A DNA stretch of 64,000 nucleotides from Leptospira kanakyensis (GTDB lineage: Bacteria; Spirochaetota; Leptospiria; Leptospirales; Leptospiraceae). Below, piece by piece: positions 7,730-14,450 of the stretch; the stretch's first letter is position 1; each line of letters opens with the position of its first letter. The stretch lies in contig NZ_RQFG01000005.1 of assembly GCF_004769235.1 (NCBI RefSeq), positions 992,001 through 1,056,000 of the forward strand, given 5' to 3'. A model generated the notes under the pieces. That model ran no database searches, was not told where the DNA came from, and worked only from the letters and a program-made list of their open reading frames with translations. The position numbers and the translations under genes were made by a program.

Positions 7730-8636
7730 TGGGCCGTTTCTTTAGGTAATAAATTGCTAAAATTAATTCTAATATCAGATAAGAAATGATAAATAAAAAT
7801 AGAATTTTTCTTTTTAGTTGAAAAAGTTCTTGGTCTAAATTCTCAATTTTTTTTGCTTCAATATAAAAGATTTTAAACTTTGTTATCGGTACAATTTGGA
7901 ATAAAATATTATTTATCTCTCTTTGTATTTGAAAGTTTTTTAGGTAATCTTCTTCATTAATAATTTCACTAGAGATAGCTTTTGCTTTATTTCTGAAATT
8001 TAAGCTTCCGTTTTGATAGATTAATGAATTGTTGAAGCTTCTAATAAAGAAAGCACCATTGTTGTTATAATTGTTATTATCGATTAAATCTGAAGGATAA
8101 ATTACAGCAGAATAGATTATATTTTCGTTCTTTTTGAGGATGAGAAAACTATCATTTTGAAGTATGTTCTCGAGACTAATGTATGCAGATTTTTCACTTT
8201 TTTCGTTTTTGAACTTTAGAGCTGAATCTTTTACAGTATGTTTTAGTTCATATAATTTTTTACTTAAATTTTCTATAGTATTTTTAGTTTCTAAATATAG
8301 GTCTAAATGCTCTCTGGAAATTAGCTTTTTACTATTGAGAATATCAGGAGAAAGTATTTCTGATTGTAAATGCGGAATTCCATCTCTTATTAAGAACGTT
8401 TGACTAAGCACGAAATAATCATGAAAATCTTTATTTAGCGATTGAATCTTATCGATTTCTTGATGGTATTTATCGAATTTTTGTTCAATTGATTTTGCGG
8501 CGAGTTTTGCAAAAACAAGTTCATTGGATCTTATTGATAGTTTAATTGTTCGCTCGATGAAATAATCTACGGAAAAATATAAAAGCAAAAATACGATTAA
8601 TATTGTGGTGCTTATTATATTGAAGTTTTTTTTCAT
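7722..8636 (-). CDS. Sensor-like two-TM protein lacking an output domain
   Basis: 304 residues. A transmembrane segment at about 8-27 and another at about 276-297 enclose roughly 245 periplasmic residues with long helices (about 40-70 and 110-150), followed by a strand-rich part (SFLILKKNENIIYSAVIYP). This topology resembles the dCACHE-type or four-helix sensor half of histidine kinases and chemoreceptors, but only seven residues (KKRPSV and a stop) follow the second membrane segment, so no signalling output is encoded. The stop codon (7722-7724) lies inside the attC-like core, so the C-terminus may have been cut by cassette formation. Confidence 0.65.
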   Translation of the reverse strand: MKKNFNIISTTILIVFLLLYFSVDYFIERTIKLSIRSNELVFAKLAAKSIEQKFDKYHQEIDKIQSLNKDFHDYFVLSQTFLIRDGIPHLQSEILSPDILNSKKLISREHLDLYLETKNTIENLSKKLYELKHTVKDSALKFKNEKSEKSAYISLENILQNDSFLILKKNENIIYSAVIYPSDLIDNNNYNNNGAFFIRSFNNSLIYQNGSLNFRNKAKAISSEIINEEDYLKNFQIQREINNILFQIVPITKFKIFYIEAKKIENLDQELFQLKRKILFLFIISYLILELILAIYYLKKRPSV

Positions 8637-8660
8637 TTAATTTAATTAGTTACGGCCTTG

Positions 8661-8668
8661 CGTATAAC
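8661..8668 (-). repeat. attC-like core at the right end of the 304-aa cassette
   Basis: CGTATAAC. With its flank ACGGCCTTG (8652-8668 in all) it is complementary at 15 of 17 positions to 7721-7737 at the other end of the cassette. No further element sequence follows to the right, so this marks a broken edge of the array. Confidence 0.6.
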
Positions 8669-8785
8669 AAGTAAATATTCGTGTTTCGTTTAGCCACATC
8701 CCCTCCTCCAAAATTCCGAGAATTTACCTTCTCCCAGAGAAAAATTTCAAAACCACCAATCCTCTCGTTTAAGGAAATTTTATTC

Positions 8786-8813
8786 TTGACATGCAGGTAA
8801 ATACCTGCATAAT
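8786..8813 (+). promoter_or_regulatory. ArsR-family promoter and operator
   Basis: TTGACA (8786-8791) and CATAAT (8808-8813) with a 16-bp spacer. A perfect 8-4-8 inverted repeat, ATGCAGGT (8791-8798) and ACCTGCAT (8803-8810), overlaps both hexamers and is the likely binding site of the encoded repressor. Predicted transcription begins at about 8820, directly at the ATG. Confidence 0.75.
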
Positions 8814-8820
8814 ATCAAAT

Positions 8821-9165
8821 ATGCCCAAAGAATTGGAGGGAGCTGATCAGGTATTTAAGGCAATGGCTGACCCGAACCGTAGAAAGGTTCTCGATCTCCT
8901 TTATGCTAACAATGGTCAGACTCTGACCTCACTGTGTGAACAATTAGACATGCAAAGGCAATCGGCAACCCAACATATAGAAATCCTCATTAAAGCCAAC
9001 TTGGTAACTGTTGTTTGGAAGGGACGAGAAAAACTTCACTTCATCAACCCTGTTCCAATTTACGAGGTATATGCACGTTGGGTTCGAAAATTTGAAGAGA
9101 ATCGTTTAGGTTTTTTACACGACTTAAAAACACAACTTGAAGGAGAAGATCATGGAACCAAATAA
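8821..9165 (+). CDS. ArsR-family winged-helix repressor
   Basis: 114 residues from the ATG at 8821; an in-frame ATG at 8791 lies within the operator and is rejected. The winged-helix of ArsR/SmtB proteins is clear: VFKAMADPNRRKVLDLL opens the domain, TLTSLCEQLDMQRQSATQHIEIL is the DNA-reading helix-turn-helix, and LVTVVWKGREKLHFINP is the wing. There is no metal-binding CVC motif, so it belongs to the metal-independent branch that regulates AHSA1-type neighbours. It overlaps the next gene by 14 bases; the two form an operon. Confidence 0.9.
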   Translation: MPKELEGADQVFKAMADPNRRKVLDLLYANNGQTLTSLCEQLDMQRQSATQHIEILIKANLVTVVWKGREKLHFINPVPIYEVYARWVRKFEENRLGFLHDLKTQLEGEDHGTK

Positions 9166-9625
9166 CTTTGTTTATGTTACTTTTATACTCAGCACACCGG
9201 AGAAGGTATGGAATGCACTCATTGATCCTGAGGTGACATCCAAGTATTGGCTTGATCCGTTAGCAAAAAATCCAGCTCATATTAATGTTTCAGAATGGAC
9301 GGTTGGTTCCGTATGGAAACATATAAGAATGGATGATGAAAAAACAACCGATATCATCGGTAAAGTTTTGGAAATCACAGCTCCAAAGAAATTAGTTTTA
9401 TCTTGGTCAAGACCAACAGAATTCAATGATGAATCAAAACATTCTCGAGTTACATTCGATATAGAACCTTATGCAGATGGACTTGTTCGTTTGGTTGTCA
9501 CACATGAGGATCTAGACCCACAGATGTTAAAAGGAATTTCTAGTGGTTGGCCAAGTGTTCTTTCGAATCTCAAAACATTCTTGGAATCGGGCCGACCGTT
9601 GGCAGGCCATATTTCAATTTCTTAA
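9152..9625 (+). CDS. SRPBCC/AHSA1-like protein
   Basis: 157 residues from the ATG at 9152, with AAGGAG seven bases upstream; an in-frame TTG at 9137 is less likely. The START/Bet v1-like fold of the AHSA1 family is indicated by FILSTPEKVWNALIDPEVTSKYW at the N-terminus (here residues about 9-31), the IGKVLEITAPKKLVLSW strand pair in the middle and the GWPSVLSNLKTFLESG helix at the end. These proteins bind hydrophobic ligands; their role when paired with an ArsR regulator is not established. The ArsR gene precedes it in the same operon. Confidence 0.88.
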   Translation: MEPNNFVYVTFILSTPEKVWNALIDPEVTSKYWLDPLAKNPAHINVSEWTVGSVWKHIRMDDEKTTDIIGKVLEITAPKKLVLSWSRPTEFNDESKHSRVTFDIEPYADGLVRLVVTHEDLDPQMLKGISSGWPSVLSNLKTFLESGRPLAGHISIS

Positions 9626-9767
9626 TAAATAAATTTAACGAAGATTCTGTGCAAATTTAAACCAAAGTTCGGAGGATGATATGATTGGTGATAGCGGGAA
9701 TGCCAAATTCATAAGATTCGCTGATTCCTCTGGGCACCTCGAATTCGTTAGTTGATTGACATCGCCT

Positions 9768-9880
9768 TCTAAAACCGACCGCGCTATCCGCTCCAATCTT
9801 TCCAATCTCCTATTTGATCAAAATAAATCCTTTACGGAAAGGATTTCCGCTCCTATCGCTGGCGCGGAGGGTTTGGTTTG
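9768..9880. repeat. REP-like imperfect palindrome
   Basis: A perfect hairpin AAATCCTTT-ACGG-AAAGGATTT (9825-9846) is flanked by GC-rich blocks unlike the AT-rich surroundings: ACCGCGCTATCCGCTCC on the left (from 9778) and CCGCTCCTATCGCTGGCGCGG on the right, which pair imperfectly. No reading frame spans it. The rest of the 9626-10036 gap holds no recognisable gene apart from a repeat at 9988. Confidence 0.6.
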
Positions 9881-9987
9881 GGAACAATTATTTGTTAGGA
9901 ATTTTTTTCTAAAGGATAAAAAATAAGCTTAAAACCAAGATTAATTCTGACAGTCGATCCCGCTTGCAACTGACGTTTAACCTGACG

Positions 9988-10019
9988 AACATATTATTCG
10001 CTATTATAGTTTTGGCGAG
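9988..10019 (-). repeat. 32-bp direct repeat, copy 1
   Basis: This 32-base stretch, with ATTCGCTATTAT at its core, matches 11771-11802 at 28 of 32 positions. It lies just downstream of one TPR lipoprotein gene; the second copy lies at the 3' end of another. A short hairpin (TGGCGAG/CTCGCCA, 10013-10027) overlaps its end. Confidence 0.7.
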
Positions 10020-10036
10020 ACTCGCCACGAAATGCT

Positions 10037-10789
10037 TTATTTGGAATTCCCTGCTCTCTTAATAATAAAATCTGCATCCTCAACGCCATCCTTATATTTT
10101 AGAGTTTTTTCTAGATTATTTTTCTTTAACAAATCAAGAAATTTCTCTAAGTAATATGCTGATTTTTTCAATTCACCTGTCCTATAATAACTAATTCCAA
10201 TAAAATAATTATAAGCTATCAATTGCTTATCATCTTCCTTACCTCTAATTAATTCTAAAGCTTTATCTAAATATTTTATCGCTTTTTCATACTTCTTAAG
10301 CTCATAATACATTTTACCAGCTTCCCCCCACGCAGTATAATCTTCAGTGTGCTGTTTTAAAAACTCTAATGCGTATTCCAATGCTTCTTTAAGGTCACCC
10401 TTTAAATAATAAGAAGCACTCAATGTATTTATTGCGGCGTCATTTTTTTTATCTATCTTAAATGCTTCTTTGGCATATTTAATGGCATCATCAAATTTTT
10501 TATTCATAAAATTAATATGAGCTCGCTCAGATAGCAACAATGACCATGACCTAATTGTAGTCTTATCTTTATCATTTAATTCATAAGCTTTCCTTGCCAG
10601 CTCATATGCTTGTTGCCATTTTTCTTCATTCTTTTCAAAAAACTCATCTGAAAGTCTTTCTGCTTCTTTTGCCATTGCTACCGGATCATTTGAATCAAAT
10701 TCAATCTTTTTTTCTTTAAAGCAATAATTCATTAATCCAAAGAATAAAAATACAAAAAACAATTTTTTAAACTGAATATTACGTGTCAT
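10037..10789 (-). CDS. TPR lipoprotein
   Basis: 250 residues from the ATG at 10787-10789 (a second ATG three codons upstream is possible). A signal with hydrophobic stretch FFVFLFFGL ends at NYC, a permissive spirochaetal lipobox, so it is probably membrane-anchored. The mature part is helical with about four tetratricopeptide units, e.g. around 75-106 (FDDAIKYAKEAFKIDKKN), 107-140 (GDLKEALEYALEFLKQH), 143-175 (KKYEKAIKYLDKALEL) and 185-215. TPR units bind partner proteins; none is evident. A related but shorter lipoprotein is encoded at 11777-12382. Confidence 0.8.
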   Translation of the reverse strand: MTRNIQFKKLFFVFLFFGLMNYCFKEKKIEFDSNDPVAMAKEAERLSDEFFEKNEEKWQQAYELARKAYELNDKDKTTIRSWSLLLSERAHINFMNKKFDDAIKYAKEAFKIDKKNDAAINTLSASYYLKGDLKEALEYALEFLKQHTEDYTAWGEAGKMYYELKKYEKAIKYLDKALELIRGKEDDKQLIAYNYFIGISYYRTGELKKSAYYLEKFLDLLKKNNLEKTLKYKDGVEDADFIIKRAGNSK

Positions 10790-10800
10790 GTTTACCATTA

Positions 10801-10992
10801 TTATTTACTCTTTATTGTTGTGTTATTACTGGCAAATGTCTTACCTTTTTCTTTTTTGATTGTAATACAAGTTGAACCTATATCAGTTGCGCTACTGCAA
10901 CCAGTTACACTGACCCCCTCTTTAGAAACTCCTTCACCAATCTTTGTTTCTTTCAATTTGTTATTCATTTTGTTGGATTCATTCAGACCCAC
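10801..10992 (-). pseudogene. Probable coding remnant
   Basis: An open stretch of about 63 codons from a GTG, ending three bases before the TPR lipoprotein's possible first ATG. Composition is protein-like (GEGVSKEGVSVTGCSSATDIG, then a lysine-rich tail) with no signal peptide or SD site. The frame stays open upstream of the GTG to a TAATAA at about 11040 without a good start codon, which suggests a 5'-truncated gene. The overlapping plus-strand frame (10820-11041) has poorer composition. Confidence 0.35.
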
Positions 10993-11125
10993 TTTTGATA
11001 ATAAAACTTCATTTTTCCAAGTAAAAATTGATATTTATTAAAAGATTTGTTTATTATACGCTTAATTATCTATAAAAATGAGATTTATACGAACTACAGG
11101 TAAACATTGAAAATGTAAGGGTCAG

Positions 11126-11431
11126 CTACTTATTGTCAAAAGTATAACACCAAGCAAATAATTCTGCGATTTTTAAGCCAATTTCTGGATGTAATTTTCT
11201 GAATTGAGCAATTGCCATTCTTCCCATTTCCGTAGTATTATTGGCTTTATCAAACGCATCTGTCTTATAGAAATCATGCTTTAGTGTTCTTATTTTAGCT
11301 AAATATTTACTTCCAAGATCCTTCCCATACTTTTGGATTAATAAATTTTCATCTATCGAAGGATGTATATTCTTACCCCAGCCAACATAAAGAGTCACTG
11401 CTTCTTCAAGTTCATTATTTTTAAATATCAA
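11126..11431 (-). CDS. Hypothetical protein, 101 aa
   Basis: Starts at a TTG (11429-11431) with AGGAG seven bases upstream, which decides the start. Mixed helical, soluble, without signal peptide. Blocks LEEAVTLYVGWG and IHPSIDENLLIQKYG at the N-terminus and ELFAWCYTFDNK at the end give it the look of an intact small protein; I recognise no family. It stands alone between gene debris on both sides, in the same orientation as its neighbours. Confidence 0.55.
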   Translation of the reverse strand: MIFKNNELEEAVTLYVGWGKNIHPSIDENLLIQKYGKDLGSKYLAKIRTLKHDFYKTDAFDKANNTTEMGRMAIAQFRKLHPEIGLKIAELFAWCYTFDNK

Positions 11432-11490
11432 ATTACGACTCCTCGATATTGTACTACATAATCAATCAATTCGGCAAATCATGGTTTGTT

Positions 11491-11755
11491 CTATAATATG
11501 GTTCTCTTTCCAGTTTCTATATTAATTGTAGTCATAGATGTAACATCACGGTTCTTTTTTAAAGTAGGATATTCATTTTTTTCTCACGTTGACGGTATTC
11601 GCATCATAAACAGGTATATTTATATTCCAATTTTCCAAAGTCATTTCAACAGTTTGGCGACCATTTTGCTTCGTCCAATTAGCAGTAGCTTTGTCACAAC
11701 CATCAATACCAGACCGTTTGCTTTTCCCTTCAAAACCTTTCTCGTATTGCACCAA
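11491..11755 (-). pseudogene. Frameshifted small gene
   Basis: The first frame runs from 11755 to a TGA at 11573-11575. Just before that stop the coding strand has seven A (plus-strand T run 11576-11582). Removing one A lets translation continue as NEYPTLKKNRDVTSMTTIN and on to a TAG at 11491-11493, keeping protein-like composition. The restored product would be about 87 residues starting MVQYEKGFEGKSKR. No family is recognised. The shift is either a true inactivating mutation, phase variation or a homopolymer sequencing error. Confidence 0.5.
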
Positions 11756-11770
11756 TTACTTAATTTAAGG

Positions 11771-11802
11771 AACATCTTATTCGCTATTATTATTTTGCCG
11801 AG
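11771..11802 (-). repeat. 32-bp direct repeat, copy 2
   Basis: Matches 9988-10019 at 28 of 32 positions. Overlaps the final codons and stop of the TPR lipoprotein gene 11777-12382, whereas copy 1 lies beyond the stop of the other TPR lipoprotein gene. Confidence 0.7.
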
Positions 11803-12382
11803 GTTCAGAAATGTACTTTTTGTTAGTGACTAAATAGGATTCAGCAATGCGTTTTTGCTCAATTAACATTGGCTCATTCCCGCACCTTGAAAGGAATGAG
11901 ATAAAAGATCCTGCCGCATTTTCCACTTCTCCTAATTTAGAATAGCAGACTGCAATTGCATAAACGAGAGCGCAGGGATCCTTATAACCACCTTTTTCAA
12001 GGCCTTCAAGTAAATATGGTAACGAGTCATTATAATTATTTTCATTAAAATAAATCACCCCAAGATTTGCATAGTTTTCACCTTGGGAGTTATCAGCTTC
12101 AATAGCTTTTTTTATGTAAAGTTTTGTCATTTCTAAATTACCTAACTGTTGATAAGCAACGGATATCATGATTAAATACCCACTCTTTGATAAAGGATAT
12201 TTATTCATTAAAAATTCAGAATAACCTATTGCTTCAGTATAATTTCCCTCATCAAAAAGTTGTTTTAGTTTCAATGCTTCAATTTCTCGCTCATCTTTTT
12301 TACAACTTACAATTGCCAATATCATCAGTATTGAGACTATTTTTAGTATTAATAAATGTATTCCCTTATCACTAATCTTCAT
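11777..12382 (-). CDS. TPR lipoprotein
   Basis: 201 residues. An N-terminal hydrophobic signal ends with LAIVSC-KK, a good spirochaetal lipobox (cysteine at about residue 27), so it is predicted to be lipidated and exported. The mature part contains about three TPR-like helical pairs, around 40-70 (FDEGNYTEAIGYSEFLMNKYP), 75-108 (QLGNLEMTKLYIKKAIE) and 110-140 (ENNYNDSLPYLLEGLEKG), then a fourth with two cysteines. The extreme C-terminus is a polar asparagine-rich tail encoded within a repeated 32-bp sequence. Similar in plan to the lipoprotein at 10037-10789. Confidence 0.8.
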   Translation of the reverse strand: MKISDKGIHLLILKIVSILMILAIVSCKKDEREIEALKLKQLFDEGNYTEAIGYSEFLMNKYPLSKSGYLIMISVAYQQLGNLEMTKLYIKKAIEADNSQGENYANLGVIYFNENNYNDSLPYLLEGLEKGGYKDPCALVYAIAVCYSKLGEVENAAGSFISFLSRCGNEPMLIEQKRIAESYLVTNKKYISEPRQNNNSE

Positions 12383-12456
12383 TTTTTTACCTGATCTTTC
12401 CCGAGCTTTGGTTTCATTATATCATATAGGGTGAAATTATTTACAGTAAATTTGAC

Positions 12457-12472
12457 AAGGCTCACGAGCCTT
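12457..12472 (-). terminator. Hairpin at the 3' end of the 155-aa gene
   Basis: AAGGCTC-AC-GAGCCTT, perfect 7-bp arms, overlapping the stop codon of the minus-strand gene 12471-12938. No strong T-run follows, so a termination role is only likely. Confidence 0.45.
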
Positions 12473-12938
12473 AGGATTCAAAAGCATTACTTATAAAACT
12501 CAATAAATTATATTTCAATCCAGCCTCAAACCAAATCACTGAATACGTATTGTCGACATTCCGACGACCAAAACAAAACCCTTTTTTGAAACTATTTAAT
12601 CTAATAATGCCAAGATGAGACGTTGCTCCATCGTATGTATGATCTTTAACATAGTCCAAACAATAATTGCTAGTTGAACTTTCATATTTCTCAATCACAT
12701 TTGAATTCTTTAATAAATAAAAACCAACATTTCTATTTTCCCTTCCCTGCTGGAATATTTCTGTCCTTCTGAAACAAGTTAAATTACATATGGAAAAATC
12801 TTCTGTATCTATATGCATGAATTTCAAAACATCTAAATTTAAGGATGAAATCTTAATTTTACAATAAATTAATAAGAACGTAAATATTAGCATTAAAATG
12901 AATACAAATGCAATCCTATTAATTATCTTTATATACAT
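12471..12938 (-). CDS. Exported or membrane-anchored protein, unknown
   Basis: 155 residues with one strong hydrophobic segment (about 8-26) at the N-terminus ending LLIYC, which could be an anchor or an atypical lipobox. The remaining 130 residues are soluble and contain further cysteines (SICNLTC around residues 50-56, NYC, FCFG), hinting at disulfides outside the cytoplasm. No domain recognised. It is followed by a small hairpin and then a TPR lipoprotein gene. Confidence 0.6.
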   Translation of the reverse strand: MYIKIINRIAFVFILMLIFTFLLIYCKIKISSLNLDVLKFMHIDTEDFSICNLTCFRRTEIFQQGRENRNVGFYLLKNSNVIEKYESSTSNYCLDYVKDHTYDGATSHLGIIRLNSFKKGFCFGRRNVDNTYSVIWFEAGLKYNLLSFISNAFES

Positions 12939-13078
12939 ATCATTTTTTTGATTAAGAAGTCAATACTACACCTTGCATTAGAATATTCGAATTCCAATCG
13001 GTCAATGTTTGATAAACATGACATGCAGATTTTGAATCTTTGTATGTCAAAAGGAATGTGATTATCCAAACGCATTTT

Positions 13079-13528
13079 TTAACTCAACGGATACGTAAAA
13101 TGAATCACCTCCTCTGGTAATCCTCCCGTTGCTCTATAAAAATCCAAAGCATAATCATCCACCAAATCTGCTTGGACAAATACTTCTTCTGCTCCCATCT
13201 TTTTACAATAAACATTAATCGCTTCGATAAGTGATTTGCCAATTCCTTGCCGTTGGTATTTGGTAAGGACAGCTAGGTCAAAAATGTAAACTAAAGGTTT
13301 TTCAGAATAATATTGACTAAGTGTATATGCAGTCAAACCACCAATCACTTGATTCTGAGAGATAGAAACAAAAACAAAAAAATCATCCCTATCCAATAAA
13401 GTTTGAAGATAATAAGAACTTGGCATTTGAAAGTTTTTCATTTCAAAGACATCTTCAAAGACTCGAATGAGCTCTATAAATTGACTTAATTCACTAGAAG
13501 ACAGTTTTTTAATTTCTATATTATCCAT
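13079..13528 (-). CDS. GNAT acetyltransferase, AAC(3)-I-like
   Basis: 149 residues from the ATG at 13526-13528, chosen because AAAGGA lies five bases upstream; an ATG two codons earlier is too close to it. The GNAT acetyl-CoA loop is YQRQGIGKSLI (about 93-103). Around it YIFDLAV, then EVFVQADLVDDYALDFYRATGG and EEVIHF follow the order and wording of the AAC(3)-I aminoglycoside 3-N-acetyltransferases (YIYDLAV, the RRQGIATALI loop, YVQADYGDD, EEVMHF in the resistance enzymes). AAC(3)-I genes are classic integron cassettes. Here the upstream flank is a decayed attC-like element. Activity on aminoglycosides is inferred, not shown. Confidence 0.82.
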   Translation of the reverse strand: MDNIEIKKLSSSELSQFIELIRVFEDVFEMKNFQMPSSYYLQTLLDRDDFFVFVSISQNQVIGGLTAYTLSQYYSEKPLVYIFDLAVLTKYQRQGIGKSLIEAINVYCKKMGAEEVFVQADLVDDYALDFYRATGGLPEEVIHFTYPLS

Positions 13529-13547
13529 ATTCATCCTTTCAATTAAG

Positions 13548-13634
13548 AACCAGTGGAGACGACCTTCTCTGAACCTTAGGGACTGGCCACGTAACTTGTG
13601 TATCCAAGCAAGTGCCGTAGCGCATCGTTTACAA
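13548..13634 (-). repeat. Decayed attC-like element
   Basis: CCAGTGGAGACGACCTTCTC, then CTTAGGGACTGGC, ACTTG...CCAAGCAAGTGCCG and GTAGCGCATCGTTT match successive blocks of the elements at 5920 and 7562. Both GTTAT/ATAAC cores are lost. It lies between the acetyltransferase gene and the gene upstream of it. Confidence 0.6.
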
Positions 13635-13679
13635 ATTTTAAATTTTGATCTATCAAACTTTCAAATTTTTTTGATTGAT

Positions 13680-14381
13680 TCAACATCCTTTTGGATAGAA
13701 CCAAACATTTGGAGTTCCATTATCGTCAGTAATTTTTAACCAACCACTATATTTGTTTAATACTTTTGCGTTTGAACCGCAGTCTTGCTCATCATCAGAA
13801 TATTCATTAACATTTACTTTAGCCCAATTTTCGCTAATCTGGCCGGTAAGTATAATTTCAAACTTTTGATTCTTTACCAATACAATTTTATTTCCATTTT
13901 TATCTGGTATAGACCTAAGATTTAAAGGAATTAGCGGATATAGATGTTTTTGATATTGTAGTAAAAAATTATTCCATAGAAAATATTTTAAATCGTTTTT
14001 GGTGAGATCACTTTTATTAAGCCAAATAGGAAAATTTATAGATTCTGATTTTATTTCATAAAAATTCTCTGATGTTGAATAGATGATAATTGCCAAACCG
14101 TCATAGGCAATCATTTCAGTTTTTACAAATGTTTTACTATTATTTATGGATAAAATTACGTTTGAGTTTAAAGAACTTATTTCTCCAATTATATTCTTTT
14201 TCGAATTGTAAACTTTTAATGCTAAATTTTCCGGAAAATGTAATCTTTCACCATGAGGATTTAGAGTTTTATGTATCAAAATACCTATTCCAGGTGATTT
14301 AAGGTCGCTTCCGTATATTGTCTTTGCCTGTGCAAAACAAAGATATAAGGAAATGATTAATGTAAAATATATACTTTTCAT
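13680..14381 (-). CDS. Exported protein with C-terminal SH3-like region
   Basis: 233 residues with a cleavable signal peptide (hydrophobic 4-17, cleavage after FAQA at about 19). The mature protein is strand-rich and lysine-poor. The C-terminal third (from about LRSIPDKNGNKIVLV to the YSGWLKITDDNG block) looks like a bacterial SH3 module. Two cysteines near the end (DEQDCG and the final residue) may pair. Function unknown. The gene starts 15 bases after a GTTATACGG core at 14397-14405, so it appears to open a cassette. Confidence 0.65.
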   Translation of the reverse strand: MKSIYFTLIISLYLCFAQAKTIYGSDLKSPGIGILIHKTLNPHGERLHFPENLALKVYNSKKNIIGEISSLNSNVILSINNSKTFVKTEMIAYDGLAIIIYSTSENFYEIKSESINFPIWLNKSDLTKNDLKYFLWNNFLLQYQKHLYPLIPLNLRSIPDKNGNKIVLVKNQKFEIILTGQISENWAKVNVNEYSDDEQDCGSNAKVLNKYSGWLKITDDNGTPNVWFYPKGC

Positions 14382-14395
14382 ATATTTTTAAAAAT

Positions 14396-14446
14396 GCCGT
14401 ATAACGAACTTTATATAGGTAATGCCTATAAATGTCCCTGTTACTG
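14396..14446 (-). repeat. Short attC-like element
   Basis: GCCGTATAACGAACTT at 14396-14411 matches the left end of the larger elements. It is followed by a small stem TATAGG-TAATG-CCTATA and then CCCTGTTACTGG, a possible partner core. It is the rightmost such site of the minus-strand block. Confidence 0.5.
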
Positions 14447-14450
14447 GTGA

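Noticed and set aside
8164..8403. Plus-strand frame opposite the 304-aa gene
   Set aside because: Shadow of a well-formed minus-strand protein; composition rich in Ser, Phe and Leu as expected of antisense.
8791..8820. Upstream ATG extending the ArsR protein
   Set aside because: The extension is encoded by the operator palindrome and -10 box; the family start fits the ATG at 8821.
10820..11041. Plus-strand 73-codon frame
   Set aside because: Overlaps the remnant on the minus strand, no SD site, no recognisable protein features.
11486..11833. Plus-strand 115-codon frame
   Set aside because: Antisense to the frameshifted minus-strand gene and to the 3' end of a TPR lipoprotein gene; hydrophobic antisense composition.
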